A stretch of DNA of 64,000 nucleotides, taken from contig CAZMOZ010000001.1 of assembly GCA_964568145.1 (NCBI GenBank), positions 62,001 through 126,000 on the forward strand, read 5' to 3'. The DNA comes from DSVZ01 sp964568145 (GTDB taxonomy: Bacteria; Verrucomicrobiota; Verrucomicrobiia; Limisphaerales; J093). The position numbers and the translations under genes were made by a program. The notes under the pieces were generated by a model. The model was not told where the DNA came from, ran no database searches, and worked only from the letters and a program-made list of their open reading frames with translations. Below are positions 53,041-61,600 of this stretch, in pieces. Numbering within the stretch: position 1 is the stretch's first letter; the number at the start of each line of letters is the position of its first letter.

Positions 53041-55220
53041 CCCGTCGCGCGCAGGCCGCGCCGTCTCAACAGCCAGCCGTGTCCGCTGAACCGCTGCGGG
53101 AAGCACACTGCGACTCGGCTATGGCCAGCATCCGTTCCTCGGCGGTCTGAGTGTCCGCTGAACCGCTGCGGGAAGCACACTGCGACACCTCCCACGTACT
53201 CGTAGGATACTCCTGACCAGCCGCGTGTCCGCTGAACCGCTGCGGGAAGCACACTGCGACCGGCAATGGAGCTCATCACCACCGCGCCGGAGCCAATGTG
53301 TCCGCTGAACCGCTGCGGGAAGCACACTGCGACTGGCTGGTGCTGGCCCAGATGAACCGGGACATCGAGTGTCCGCTGAACCGCTGCGGGAAGCACACTG
53401 CGACTCCTTGTCTTTCTCTCACAACTCAATGCCCCTAGAGCGAGTGTCCGCTGAACCGCTGCGGGAAGCACACTGCGACAGTGACGGGGCGGAGGAACGG
53501 GACCGCGCTTTTCAGGTGTCCGCTGAACCGCTGCGGGAAGCACACTGCGACTCCTTCATCTATTCCCCTGCGTGCAAGGATGGAGAAGTGTCCGCTGAAC
53601 CGCTGCGGGAAGCACACTGCGACTCCAGTGTGGCAGCGATGAAGCCAAGGATCAGCACGTGTCCGCTGAACCGCTGCGGGAAGCACACTGCGACGCCGAT
53701 GGACGCCGAAATCTTGGTTGCCGTTCAGAAGTGTCCGCTGAACCGCTGCGGGAAGCACACTGCGACAAGCGCCCGGCTTCGAGGCGGATGAGCGGCAGCT
53801 TGTGTCCGCTGAACCGCTGCGGGAAGCACACTGCGACACCTTTGCCTTTTGGCTGCACGGCGCTCCGGTGCCGGGTGTCCGCTGAACCGCTGCGGGAAGC
53901 ACACTGCGACCCGCTATGCGGAGTACATTCGGAACAATCTTCTGGAGGTGTCCGCTGAACCGCTGCGGGAAGCACACTGCGACCATACTTCGTGGAGGCC
54001 TTTACCTCACATGGAGAAGAGGTGTCCGCTGAACCGCTGCGGGAAGCACACTGCGACGCGATGCCCCACCAGTTCTAGTGGGGCGCCCGTACGTGGTGTC
54101 CGCTGAACCGCTGCGGGAAGCACACTGCGACCAGGCGTACGCCGTGCAAGCGGTGCGCGAACAAGCCCAGTGTCCGCTGAACCGCTGCGGGAAGCACACT
54201 GCGACTTCATGGGACCAATCTGCGTGAGTCATCGGCAGAAGGGTGTCCGCTGAACCGCTGCGGGAAGCACACTGCGACCGTAGCCTGGCCAGGCAGGAGC
54301 CGCCTGCAGCAACAGTGTCCGCTGAACCGCTGCGGGAAGCACACTGCGACTCCGTAGTGCTGAGGGGATTCCCCAGGGCCACCGCCTTGTGTCCGCTGAA
54401 CCGCTGCGGGAAGCACACTGCGACAGCTTCGATGCCGACTGTTTCGAGCGGCGAGATGTCGTGTCCGCTGAACCGCTGCGGGAAGCACACTGCGACTCTG
54501 CTCGACCCCGGCCTTGCGCAGGGCGGCGATGACGTGTCCGCTGAACCGCTGCGGGAAGCACACTGCGACACGCCAGACTCAGGAGCGGGCCATACTGGGT
54601 TGGCGAGTGTCCGCTGAACCGCTGCGGGAAGCACACTGCGACCAGGCAAGGAAGTGGCATTTGGAGGACCATGACATGTGTCCGCTGAACCGCTGCGGGA
54701 AGCACACTGCGACAGATGCACTTATATTTTAACGCGCGCGAATGGGCGCGGTGTCCGCTGAACCGCTGCGGGAAGCACACTGCGACAGTGCGCGACCATG
54801 CAGCTATCGCCCGGTATGTGGCGTGTCCGCTGAACCGCTGCGGGAAGCACACTGCGACGTCATGGCGACCTCGGAGTAGCCACCATAACCGTCTGGTGTC
54901 CGCTGAACCGCTGCGGGAAGCACACTGCGACGTGATGGCGCAATCGCGACCAGTTGAAATGACTCTGTGTCCGCTGAACCGCTGCGGGAAGCACACTGCG
55001 ACCCAGACTCATAAGTGCTGGCCATTGGAATGGAGAGGTGTCCGCTGAACCGCTGCGGGAAGCACACTGCGACCGCCTAACCTTTTGATTGACCGAGTAT
55101 TACGAGTATTATGTGTCCGCTGAACCGCTGCGGGAAGCACACTGCGACCGGGACCGTCATGGCGCCTGTCGCACCGTGGACTGAGTGTCCGCTGAACCGC
55201 TGCGGGAAGCACACTGCGAC
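53005..55220 (-). CRISPR. type V-B CRISPR array: 30 intact 36-nt repeats plus 1 decayed repeat, 30 spacers
   Basis: Intact repeats run from 53079-53114 to 55185-55220 without visible variation. On the coding (minus) strand the repeat begins GTCGCAGTGTGCTTCCCGC and ends GGTTCAGCGGACAC. It therefore starts GTCG and ends ACAC-like, as in the Alicyclobacillus type V-B repeat (GTCGGATCAC ... GTGGCAC). Spacers are 35-39 nt. Orientation on the minus strand follows from the decayed end at 53005, the anti-repeat at 55437-55456 and the side of the cas genes. Open frames across the array are artefacts of the repeats. Confidence 0.98.
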
Positions 55221-55417
55221 AGCGCGTTCCTTGATCGCTGACTTACAGGACTTTTGGCGGCACCACGCGACCGGCACGTCGTTTCCGCCGCGCGCGGAGT
55301 CCAAACGTGAACTCGTGTGACGCACTTTCGCACGGCCAACACTGGAGCGCGAGCGCCACCCGTAGAAAGCGCGGCACCCAGCTGCTCGCGACCGGATGAC
55401 CAGGCATGTCGCTTGTC
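55221..55417 (-). promoter_or_regulatory. CRISPR leader region
   Basis: About 200 bases between the predicted end of the tracrRNA and the first (leader-side) repeat at 55220. By position it holds the array promoter and the spacer-integration site. No gene is seen; no clear -35/-10 pair was recognised. Confidence 0.6.
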
Positions 55418-55437
55418 AAAGACCGCGGGATTCGCGG
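55418..55437 (-). terminator. putative intrinsic terminator of the tracrRNA
   Basis: On the minus strand a 5-bp stem CCGCG / CGCGG encloses AATCC and is followed by TCTTTG. It begins exactly where the anti-repeat ends. The stem is short, so it may be a weak or assisted terminator. Confidence 0.5.
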
Positions 55438-55520
55438 CTTCCCGAACCGGTTCAACGTCGAGGTGCCAGGGCCGGTTGAAGGCGGCGACACATGCCTCGA
55501 CAATCTTTGTCCCTTAAGGA
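55418..55520 (-). ncRNA. type V-B tracrRNA
   Basis: Between cas2 and the array, on the same strand as both. Near the 5' side is GGGACAAAG (55513-55505), as in the GGACAGAA of the Alicyclobacillus tracrRNA. A 7-bp stem GTCGAGG (55501-55495) / CCTCGAC (55463-55457) encloses GTGTC (55491-55487), which is complementary to the GACAC end of the repeat, plus an inner GCCG / CGGC hairpin. The main anti-repeat at 55456-55437 reads GTTGAACCGGTTCGGGAAGC and matches the repeat complement at 17 of 20 positions. The part order (GGACA, stem, GTGNC, stem, anti-repeat) is that of known Cas12b tracrRNAs. Exact ends are inferred. Confidence 0.85.
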
Positions 55521-55569
55521 CGGGCGAAGCATTGCGGGTGGTCCCGCCGGTGACAAGCCTGGTTTCGCT

Positions 55570-55860
55570 TCAGATCACGGTCATGGTGCCGCGGCGCTCC
55601 GGCAGCGATTCGCCGAGCGTCACCGCGGCGTCGCGCGCCGCTGTTTTGTCGCCGCCCAGGTCGAGGATGAGGCATTGGTCCTCCTTGAGGTTCAACTCGG
55701 CTTCGAGCGCGGTCTGCATCCGCACGCGGTCAATGTCCCGCAGGCAGCAGAAGAACACGCTGTATTGCCACGGCTCGCCAAAGCCCTTGAGCGTCTTGTG
55801 GACCCGGCGCAGGCGTTTGGCCTCCCGGACATCGTAACAGACGAGGTAGGCGCGGCGCAT
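55570..55860 (-). CDS. cas2: CRISPR-associated endonuclease Cas2
   Basis: 96 aa. Beta-alpha ferredoxin fold starts YLVCYDVREAKRLRRVHKTL with the conserved Asp of Cas2 after the first strand; VFFCCLRDIDRVRMQTALEA follows. Cas2 holds the two Cas1 dimers in the spacer-integration complex. It starts 4 nt after the cas4-cas1 stop. The tracrRNA lies immediately downstream. Confidence 0.97.
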   Translation of the reverse strand: MRRAYLVCYDVREAKRLRRVHKTLKGFGEPWQYSVFFCCLRDIDRVRMQTALEAELNLKEDQCLILDLGGDKTAARDAAVTLGESLPERRGTMTVI

Positions 55861-55864
55861 GGGT

Positions 55865-57682
55865 TTAGCGGGTGGTGAGAAAGTCCAACTCGGCCACTTC
55901 GCCCAGCAGCCAGGCGGCGATGAGCCGGGCGTGGAGGCCCAGCATCCGGCGGTAGGTCAGCCGGTAGCCGAAGGTGGGGTGCGTGACCTCCGCGTTCATC
56001 CGCCGGTCATAGGCGGCGAAGAAGGCGCGCCGGCCCGGCTCGGTGAAGACGCAGCCGGCGGCGGAACGGAAGAAATGCCCCTCGCCCAACTCGCCGCGGT
56101 TAAAGGCGGCGAGCGCCAGCGAATCGGCGATCAGTGGGCGGAAAGGTTCCATCAGGTCGAGTGCCAGCGCGGGCCGGCCCGGCTTGCTGGCGTGGAAACC
56201 GCCGAGCGTCGGTTCCAGCCGGGCCAGGCGGAGCGCGGCGGTGCATTCGTGCGTGAGCATGGCATAGGCGAAGGAGAGACAGGCGTTGATCGGCTCCGGG
56301 GGAGGGCGCCGGTCGCGGCCGTGCTGCGCAAACCCGGCGGCCAGCGCGGCGTCCTTGAAAGCAGACGGCAGGTGCGCGAAGTAAAGCGCCGCGGCCTGGC
56401 CTTCGTGCCCGCGCACGCAGTCCAGCGAGTCGGCCTGTTCGACGGCGCGGGCGTGGTGGGCCAGCTCGGTGAGCGCCCGGTCGAAGGAAACCCGGCCATC
56501 CGTGTCTGTGCTGGCCGGCACAGGCGGCGCAGGCGCGGAAGCGGTTTCCGCCGGGCGGGCCTCTGGCGCCACGGGCCGGGCGTTGCGCATGAGCAGGGTG
56601 CGCTGGTTTTGGATTTTGGCAGCGACCAGCGCGCGGGCGAGGGCCAGTTTCGCCGCCGGGTCTTCCAACCGCAGCACTTGGGCGCGGCGCACCGTGGCGC
56701 TCACGCTGTCGAGCGGATCGGTCATGGCCTGCAACCGTCCGGCGGCGCTGAGCCAGGCCACGGGCACGCCCTTCTCCGCCAGCGTCGTCACGGCCTGGGA
56801 CGTGATTTGCACCTGGCCAAGCAGATACACGCTTTCCACGCTGGCCAGCGGCACTTCCTTGAGCAGCCGGCCCTCGCTGTCGGTGATGCGGAGCGACTCG
56901 CCGCGGACACCGGCGCGGGCGCCGTATTTTTGCAGGATGATGTGCTCGCCCTCGGCGCGCGGCGGCCAGAGCTTGCGGGGCGGACGGCCAGGTGCGGCCG
57001 CCTCGTCGGCTTCGGCCCGGAGGAAGTTCACCTCATCGGGCAGGCAGAGGGGTTGCAGCGAACAGCGGGCGCAGCGGGGGTCGTGGACCAGCGGGGGCGG
57101 ACGGACGCCCGCCGCGGCGGTGGCCTGGGCGGCGGCGAGGCAGGCGCGGGCCTCGGCACGGAGCGCATCGTCCACGGGGATTTCGAGCCGCAGCTTCTCG
57201 GCGGCGTAATAGAGCACCGCGCGCGGCACCGTGTAGCCGGCTTCCTCCAGCAACAGGGCTTGCAAGCCAACCTGCACACGATCCGTGGGCCACGGCTCCG
57301 GGGTGGCCAACGGCGGATCGTCCACGTCGCCGAGATCCTCCGGCGGCGGCGAAAGGGCCGAGCGGTTGGGCCGGCCCTTGCGGTACTCGATCGGGATGGC
57401 GGTGGCACCCGAAATCTCGGCCAGGTCCAGCTTGGCGGTCAGTTGCAGGGCTTCGGAGAAGAGCGTGAGTGAGCGGACGGCGCGGGGTTTCGCGGCATCC
57501 TCCTCCGGCTCATCTGTTCCTTCCGCGGGCGGAGTCGCGGGCTTCGAGGGCTGGTCCACGCGGCGATGGACGGCGACCCCCTGCTCGGTGTCGGTGCTGG
57601 GCAGGAACACGCCCTCGACCTGCATGAAGTGGAACAGGCGCGGGCAGTAGGCGTGTTCAGCGATGTTGCGTGCTTGCCACAT
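55865..57682 (-). CDS. cas4-cas1: Cas4-Cas1 fusion protein
   Basis: 605 aa from the ATG at 57680-57682; a TTG at 57721 would add 13 residues. Cas4 part, about residues 1-215: AEHAYCPRLFHFMQVEGVFL, KLDLAEISG and IPIEYRKGR carry the RecB-like nuclease residues. The iron-sulfur cysteines appear as C13, C204, C207 and C213 (DPRCARCSLQPLC). Cas1 part, about 250-605: the N-terminal beta domain (GVPVAWLSAAGRLQAM) and a helical catalytic domain with E479 (MLTHECTAAL), H497 (LGGFHASK) and D509/E512 (LDLMEPFRP). Fused Cas4-Cas1 is a hallmark of type V-B1. The Cas4 part is expected to check the PAM and trim prespacers. Confidence 0.95.
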   Translation of the reverse strand: MWQARNIAEHAYCPRLFHFMQVEGVFLPSTDTEQGVAVHRRVDQPSKPATPPAEGTDEPEEDAAKPRAVRSLTLFSEALQLTAKLDLAEISGATAIPIEYRKGRPNRSALSPPPEDLGDVDDPPLATPEPWPTDRVQVGLQALLLEEAGYTVPRAVLYYAAEKLRLEIPVDDALRAEARACLAAAQATAAAGVRPPPLVHDPRCARCSLQPLCLPDEVNFLRAEADEAAAPGRPPRKLWPPRAEGEHIILQKYGARAGVRGESLRITDSEGRLLKEVPLASVESVYLLGQVQITSQAVTTLAEKGVPVAWLSAAGRLQAMTDPLDSVSATVRRAQVLRLEDPAAKLALARALVAAKIQNQRTLLMRNARPVAPEARPAETASAPAPPVPASTDTDGRVSFDRALTELAHHARAVEQADSLDCVRGHEGQAAALYFAHLPSAFKDAALAAGFAQHGRDRRPPPEPINACLSFAYAMLTHECTAALRLARLEPTLGGFHASKPGRPALALDLMEPFRPLIADSLALAAFNRGELGEGHFFRSAAGCVFTEPGRRAFFAAYDRRMNAEVTHPTFGYRLTYRRMLGLHARLIAAWLLGEVAELDFLTTR

Positions 57683-57761
57683 GGGAGCGCGGGGTGATTG
57701 GCAGGAATAGCCAAGAGCCAAGGCTTCAGTGGCCCGGCAGAGTCCCGGCTCAGGTCGAAGC

Positions 57762-57800
57762 GGCCATCGGCGATGGGTGATTGGCTATTGGCGATGAGGC
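57762..57800. repeat. GGCGATT heptameric tandem repeat upstream of cas4-cas1
   Basis: About six degenerate heptads in a row (GGCCATC, GGCGATG, GGTGATT, GGCTATT, GGCGATG, AGGCATG). They lie in the gap between the four-helix-bundle gene and cas4-cas1. Confidence 0.65.
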
Positions 57801-57813
57801 ATGGGCGCGTCGG

Positions 57814-58350
57814 CTATTCCTCCATCGCTTCGCCTCTCGCTGCGCGGGCTTCGGGCGAGCGGTAGAGCGGATGCTCGGGCTTGAGGTTGCGCAGGAAATT
57901 GAGCCGGTAGCTGCGCGCCTTGTCCGCGGCCTCGCGCTTGTCACGCTCCGGCGCGGTGAGGTGCCGCTTGCCCTGCACGGGCGAGGCTTCCAGCGAACCG
58001 GTCCAGGCGGTGAGTTGACGGGCGCAGGACTCGGCCAGGGCGCGAATCTCCTGCAAGTGGCGGAGGAAGGGTTTGAGCCTGGGGCGGTCCTTGACCACCG
58101 CCATCATGGAGCGCACCTCGCCGCCAGAGCCGCGCGCGATGGCGAGGCAGGCGAGCAGTTCGCTGGTGGTCACGCGCTCAAAGCCCTCGGCGATGTTGTT
58201 CGATACCGCGAGGGCGGCGCGGTCGAGTTGGTTGCGGAAGCCCGGTGAGAGCGGCACGCCGGGTTCCTCCAGCAGGTCCAGCACGCGGTTGTACAGCCGG
58301 GCGGCCTCCTGCCAGACGGGGAGTTCCTCGAACTGGGTGTATTTGGGCAT
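57814..58350 (-). CDS. four-helix bundle protein (S23/IVS family) inside the cas operon
   Basis: 178 aa from an ATG at 58348-58350 with AAGGA at a good spacing (AAAGGAACTCCC). The first 115 residues match the four-helix-bundle family found in 23S rRNA intervening sequences and in the Avd-like accessory proteins of diversity-generating retroelements: FEELPVWQEAARLYNRVLDL, SNNIAEGFERVTTSELLACL, IARGSGGEVRSMMAVVKDRP. The tail (LTAPERDKREAADKARSYRL, with a basic C-terminus) is an extension not usual in the family. It lies between cas12b and cas4-cas1 in the same direction. No retroelement or rRNA is nearby. A role in the CRISPR system is possible but unproven. Confidence 0.88.
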   Translation of the reverse strand: MPKYTQFEELPVWQEAARLYNRVLDLLEEPGVPLSPGFRNQLDRAALAVSNNIAEGFERVTTSELLACLAIARGSGGEVRSMMAVVKDRPRLKPFLRHLQEIRALAESCARQLTAWTGSLEASPVQGKRHLTAPERDKREAADKARSYRLNFLRNLKPEHPLYRSPEARAARGEAMEE

Positions 58351-58612
58351 GGGAGTTCCTTTCTTGTTGATGCTTGGTTTTGCGTGGGTGGCGCATCGGC
58401 TCATGGCTCGGCGGCAACCGGAACCAGGCCAGAGCCGATAGCCAATGGTCCATCGCCAAAAGCTGGATGGCGACCGGCGAAGTTCAGTTCACGGGACGCG
58501 GGTTGGCAAGACAGTCCAGTGGGGCGCGCGGGATTCGGTCCCCGGCTATCGGCCATTGGCGAGCGGCGATTGGCGATTGGCTCTGGCCTCAGACACGCGA
58601 GCAAGGCCGGCC
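58351..58612. other. intergenic between cas12b and the four-helix-bundle gene, with heptad repeats
   Basis: 262 bases without a gene. GGCGATT-type heptads occur at 58429-58460 (reversed: AGCCGAT, AGCCAAT) and 58545-58592 (GGCTATC, GGCCATT, GGCGAGC, GGCGATT, GGCGATT, GGCTCTG). No second anti-repeat was seen. Confidence 0.55.
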
Positions 58613-61600
58613 TCATACCACAAGGTCGTCCTCAGGCTCGTGGTTCCCCCGCACGTCGTGGGCGGACGAAGGCCGCGCGTCCGACAGGCCGTTGTGTGGC
58701 CGCAATACCGCGGCAACGCGGCGCTGTACGCCAGCCCAATAGGTGGTGGATTCAACCCAGTCGCCAGTCGTGAGCGGAGCGTTGCCCGGGTCGCGCCAGA
58801 GGTTCACGAACTCGCGTTCAGCTTTGCCCTTCTTCACGCCGGCAGTTCCATGCCGCGGGGTGAGTTGTTTCATGTCGGAAAACAACGGGCAGCCCTTCAC
58901 GGCATCCGGCTTGGGCGCATGGGTTCCACGCACGCAGGGAACCAGCCACCAACTGCCCGGCCAGTCGGGATCGAGCAGCGCCTTGAGGCCGATGTTGGCG
59001 GCGGCATTGAGGTCGGCTTGCAGGCCCTTCGCTGCGGGCGAATCCGGATGGGCGGAGACGAAGACGTCGCCGCCGGCGCGCAACAGGCGGACGGAGCCGT
59101 GGGCCAGTCGCTGCGCCTGGTCCGGCGTGGGGTGGGCGGCGAATGCCTTCCAGGAGTCGAAGGTGTCGAGCAGCAGTTGCTCCGCGGCCTTGCGTTCCCG
59201 GTCGCTCTTGCGGCGAACCTTCTCCGCGTCGCGTTGCCAGAAACTGCCCTCCCGCAGGAAATCCTTGAGCGGCACATCCACGCACCGCAATCCGGGCGCG
59301 CCCGTGCGGCTATCCTGCCGCGAGGTGTAGGCGGGCGGCACTTCGCGCAGATGCAGGCCGTTCAACTGGCAGGCCTCGGCCAGATATTTCTGCACCTTGC
59401 TGCTGCTCCACTGCATGAGTTGGCGGTTCTCGCGCCGGGTTCGTAGTTGGTCCGGGGTATAGTTCGACAGGCGCTCGATGACGACGGCATGGCAGGGGGC
59501 GAAGCGCGGCTCCAGTTTGGACAGGCGCATCCGGGCGGCCCGCACGGCTTCCCTGCCTTGGGCGCTCCGCTCCCCGGGCGTCGGCGGCGCGGGGGCCAGC
59601 CCCAGCGCGGCGGCGGCGATGCGGGAGGCGAGTTGTTTCACGCGTTGCTCGCGGAGGCGTTCGAGGGCATCCAGCGTGCGTTGCACGGGCTGTCGTCCAG
59701 CGAAGTCTGCGTGATCCCATATCCCATCCGCGAACTTCTCCCGCCCCAGAAACGCTTTCTGCACGTTATAGAACTCCCGCAGCGTCACCAGCCGCCTGAC
59801 GGACAAACCGCCGGTGTTCCTCGCGGAGCGAACCCTGCTCCAGTCGGTTTGGGTTCCGGTTCCCCCGCCCGACTGTTTTCGGTCCTTCCGAAGGCCGGCC
59901 GGCCGCAGCCAGTCGCCGAGCCGTCGCATCCACTCATGCAATCCGCTGCCGGGCGATGTCGGCTTCGTCTGGGCCGGCCCTTTCGTTGCGCCCGGCTCCC
60001 GCGCTGGAACCTCCGCCGGCTTGCCGTCCGCCTCAATCCAGGCGGCATGCCAGCGGGCAGCCAGCGCCATGCGGTCACGCTTGGCCCAATGCTCGGCGGC
60101 GGGCTTGAGCTTGTCGCGATTGGTCCCTATTCGTTTCTTGCGGGCCGGGCCGGTTTCGCCTGCTTCGGGACAGTCCGCGAGTTGTTCCTTGAGGTGCGGG
60201 GCGATGTGGAGTTTCCAGAAATCCTGCGCCCAGATTTCCGGCGCCTTCTTGTGGAAGGCCAGCGCGTGCCATTCGAGGAACAGCTCTTGCAGGTGCTGCA
60301 CCAAATCTTCACCCGCCAAGTCCGTCGCGCGGTCCTTCCCGCCCATGCCGGGCGGGCGGAGATTGTTGAGGTCCCGTGCCAGCCGGGCACGACTGGCGTG
60401 GCGGTCGAGCGCGCGGCGCAAGGTTTCCACCGCGTCACGCATCAGTTCATCCACGGCGAGCGACGGCCTCCGCTCGGCCATGGGCGATAGAGGATGGCCA
60501 ATCGCCGGTGAAGCGGGCCGCCAGCCCAACCGGCGGAGCTCGTCCAGCCTCACCCTTTGCTTCGGCCATTGGTCTGACTTCCCGAAGCCAGCGGCCACCA
60601 GGCGGTCAACCAACGGCACGGCCAGACCGCACGCCTGCTCCAGTTGATGCACGAACCAGATTTCCTCGTTGCTGGCCTCGCGCGCATCCGCCTCCTCGCC
60701 CTGGAGTTTGATCAGGAACTGCCGCTCCAGCCGCGCCCAAGGCGCGGGATGGGGCGTACCGTCGGGCAGCGTGTCCGGGCCGATGCGGCGGAGCAGCGTG
60801 GTGCGGTCGCGGCCATCAGCCCCTTTGGTGGTGACGGTGTGGAACAGTTGGTCCGGCCCAGGCAGGGCCACGCCGCAGAGCGAGCGCAACGACTCCGGCG
60901 AAAGCGTCTCCCACACCGCACACGCGGCACCAAAACGGTGGCCGAGATCGGCGGAAAGGAGGCGCAGGCCGGGAAGGCGGGACAACGCGTGAAGTGCCCG
61001 CCCGGTGCGCCCTTTCTGATTGTCGAGGTGCCAGAATGGAAAGGCCAAGCCGCTCCAGTCGCTCTTTCCGCGCGGAGCTACAGCGATCTCGCCATCCTTG
61101 AGTTCCGGGCGGATTCTGTCCGCGTGTTGCTGGGCAAACTCCGTCCACGGCCCCTGTGGCTGTAGCTTCGCGGAGAAAGTGACGAACCACCCGATGGCGT
61201 CACGCAGGCTGCGGGCACGTTCATCCCAGCGCGCCTCGTCCTGGAGCGGCAGGTGGCGCTTCTCCAAGTGCGTGGCCAAGGCTTCGAGTTGTTCGCGTGG
61301 AGCCTGGAGCCGGCAATTCCAGTGGTCTTGCTTGAACAGGCCAAGCACCACGACGGGCTTCCCCGGCCCGACACCGGCCGACGCCCGCCCGTGGCGGTCA
61401 GCCCGCGTCACGGTCGCAGGAGCCGCAGGACTGTCGGCGGGCGCAGCGTCTGCGAGCGCGAGGTCGGCGGCGAGGCGTTTGGACTGCCAGCGCAGGCCGG
61501 TGGGTTGCGGGCGGTCGCCGTCCAGCAAGGTGAGCGTGATGGCCCGCGGAGTTTCGAGCCAGCGGAGGTGGCTCTCGGCCTCGGCGAGCTTTGTCCGCGC

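Noticed and set aside
53079..55220. Many open frames across the array encoding CPLNRCGKHTAT or similar Cys-rich repeats on both strands
   Set aside because: They are translations of the 36-nt repeat, which has no stops in several frames; they have no ribosome sites and no family.
55859..57472. Long plus-strand open frame opposite cas4-cas1
   Set aside because: Antisense shadow; the minus-strand frame shows all Cas4 and Cas1 catalytic residues.
57814..58350. Four-helix-bundle gene taken as part of a diversity-generating retroelement
   Set aside because: No reverse transcriptase, template repeat or variable repeat is visible nearby.
58351..58612. Search for a second tracrRNA between cas12b and the four-helix-bundle gene
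   Set aside because: No stretch with clear complementarity to the repeat was found; the region holds heptads only.
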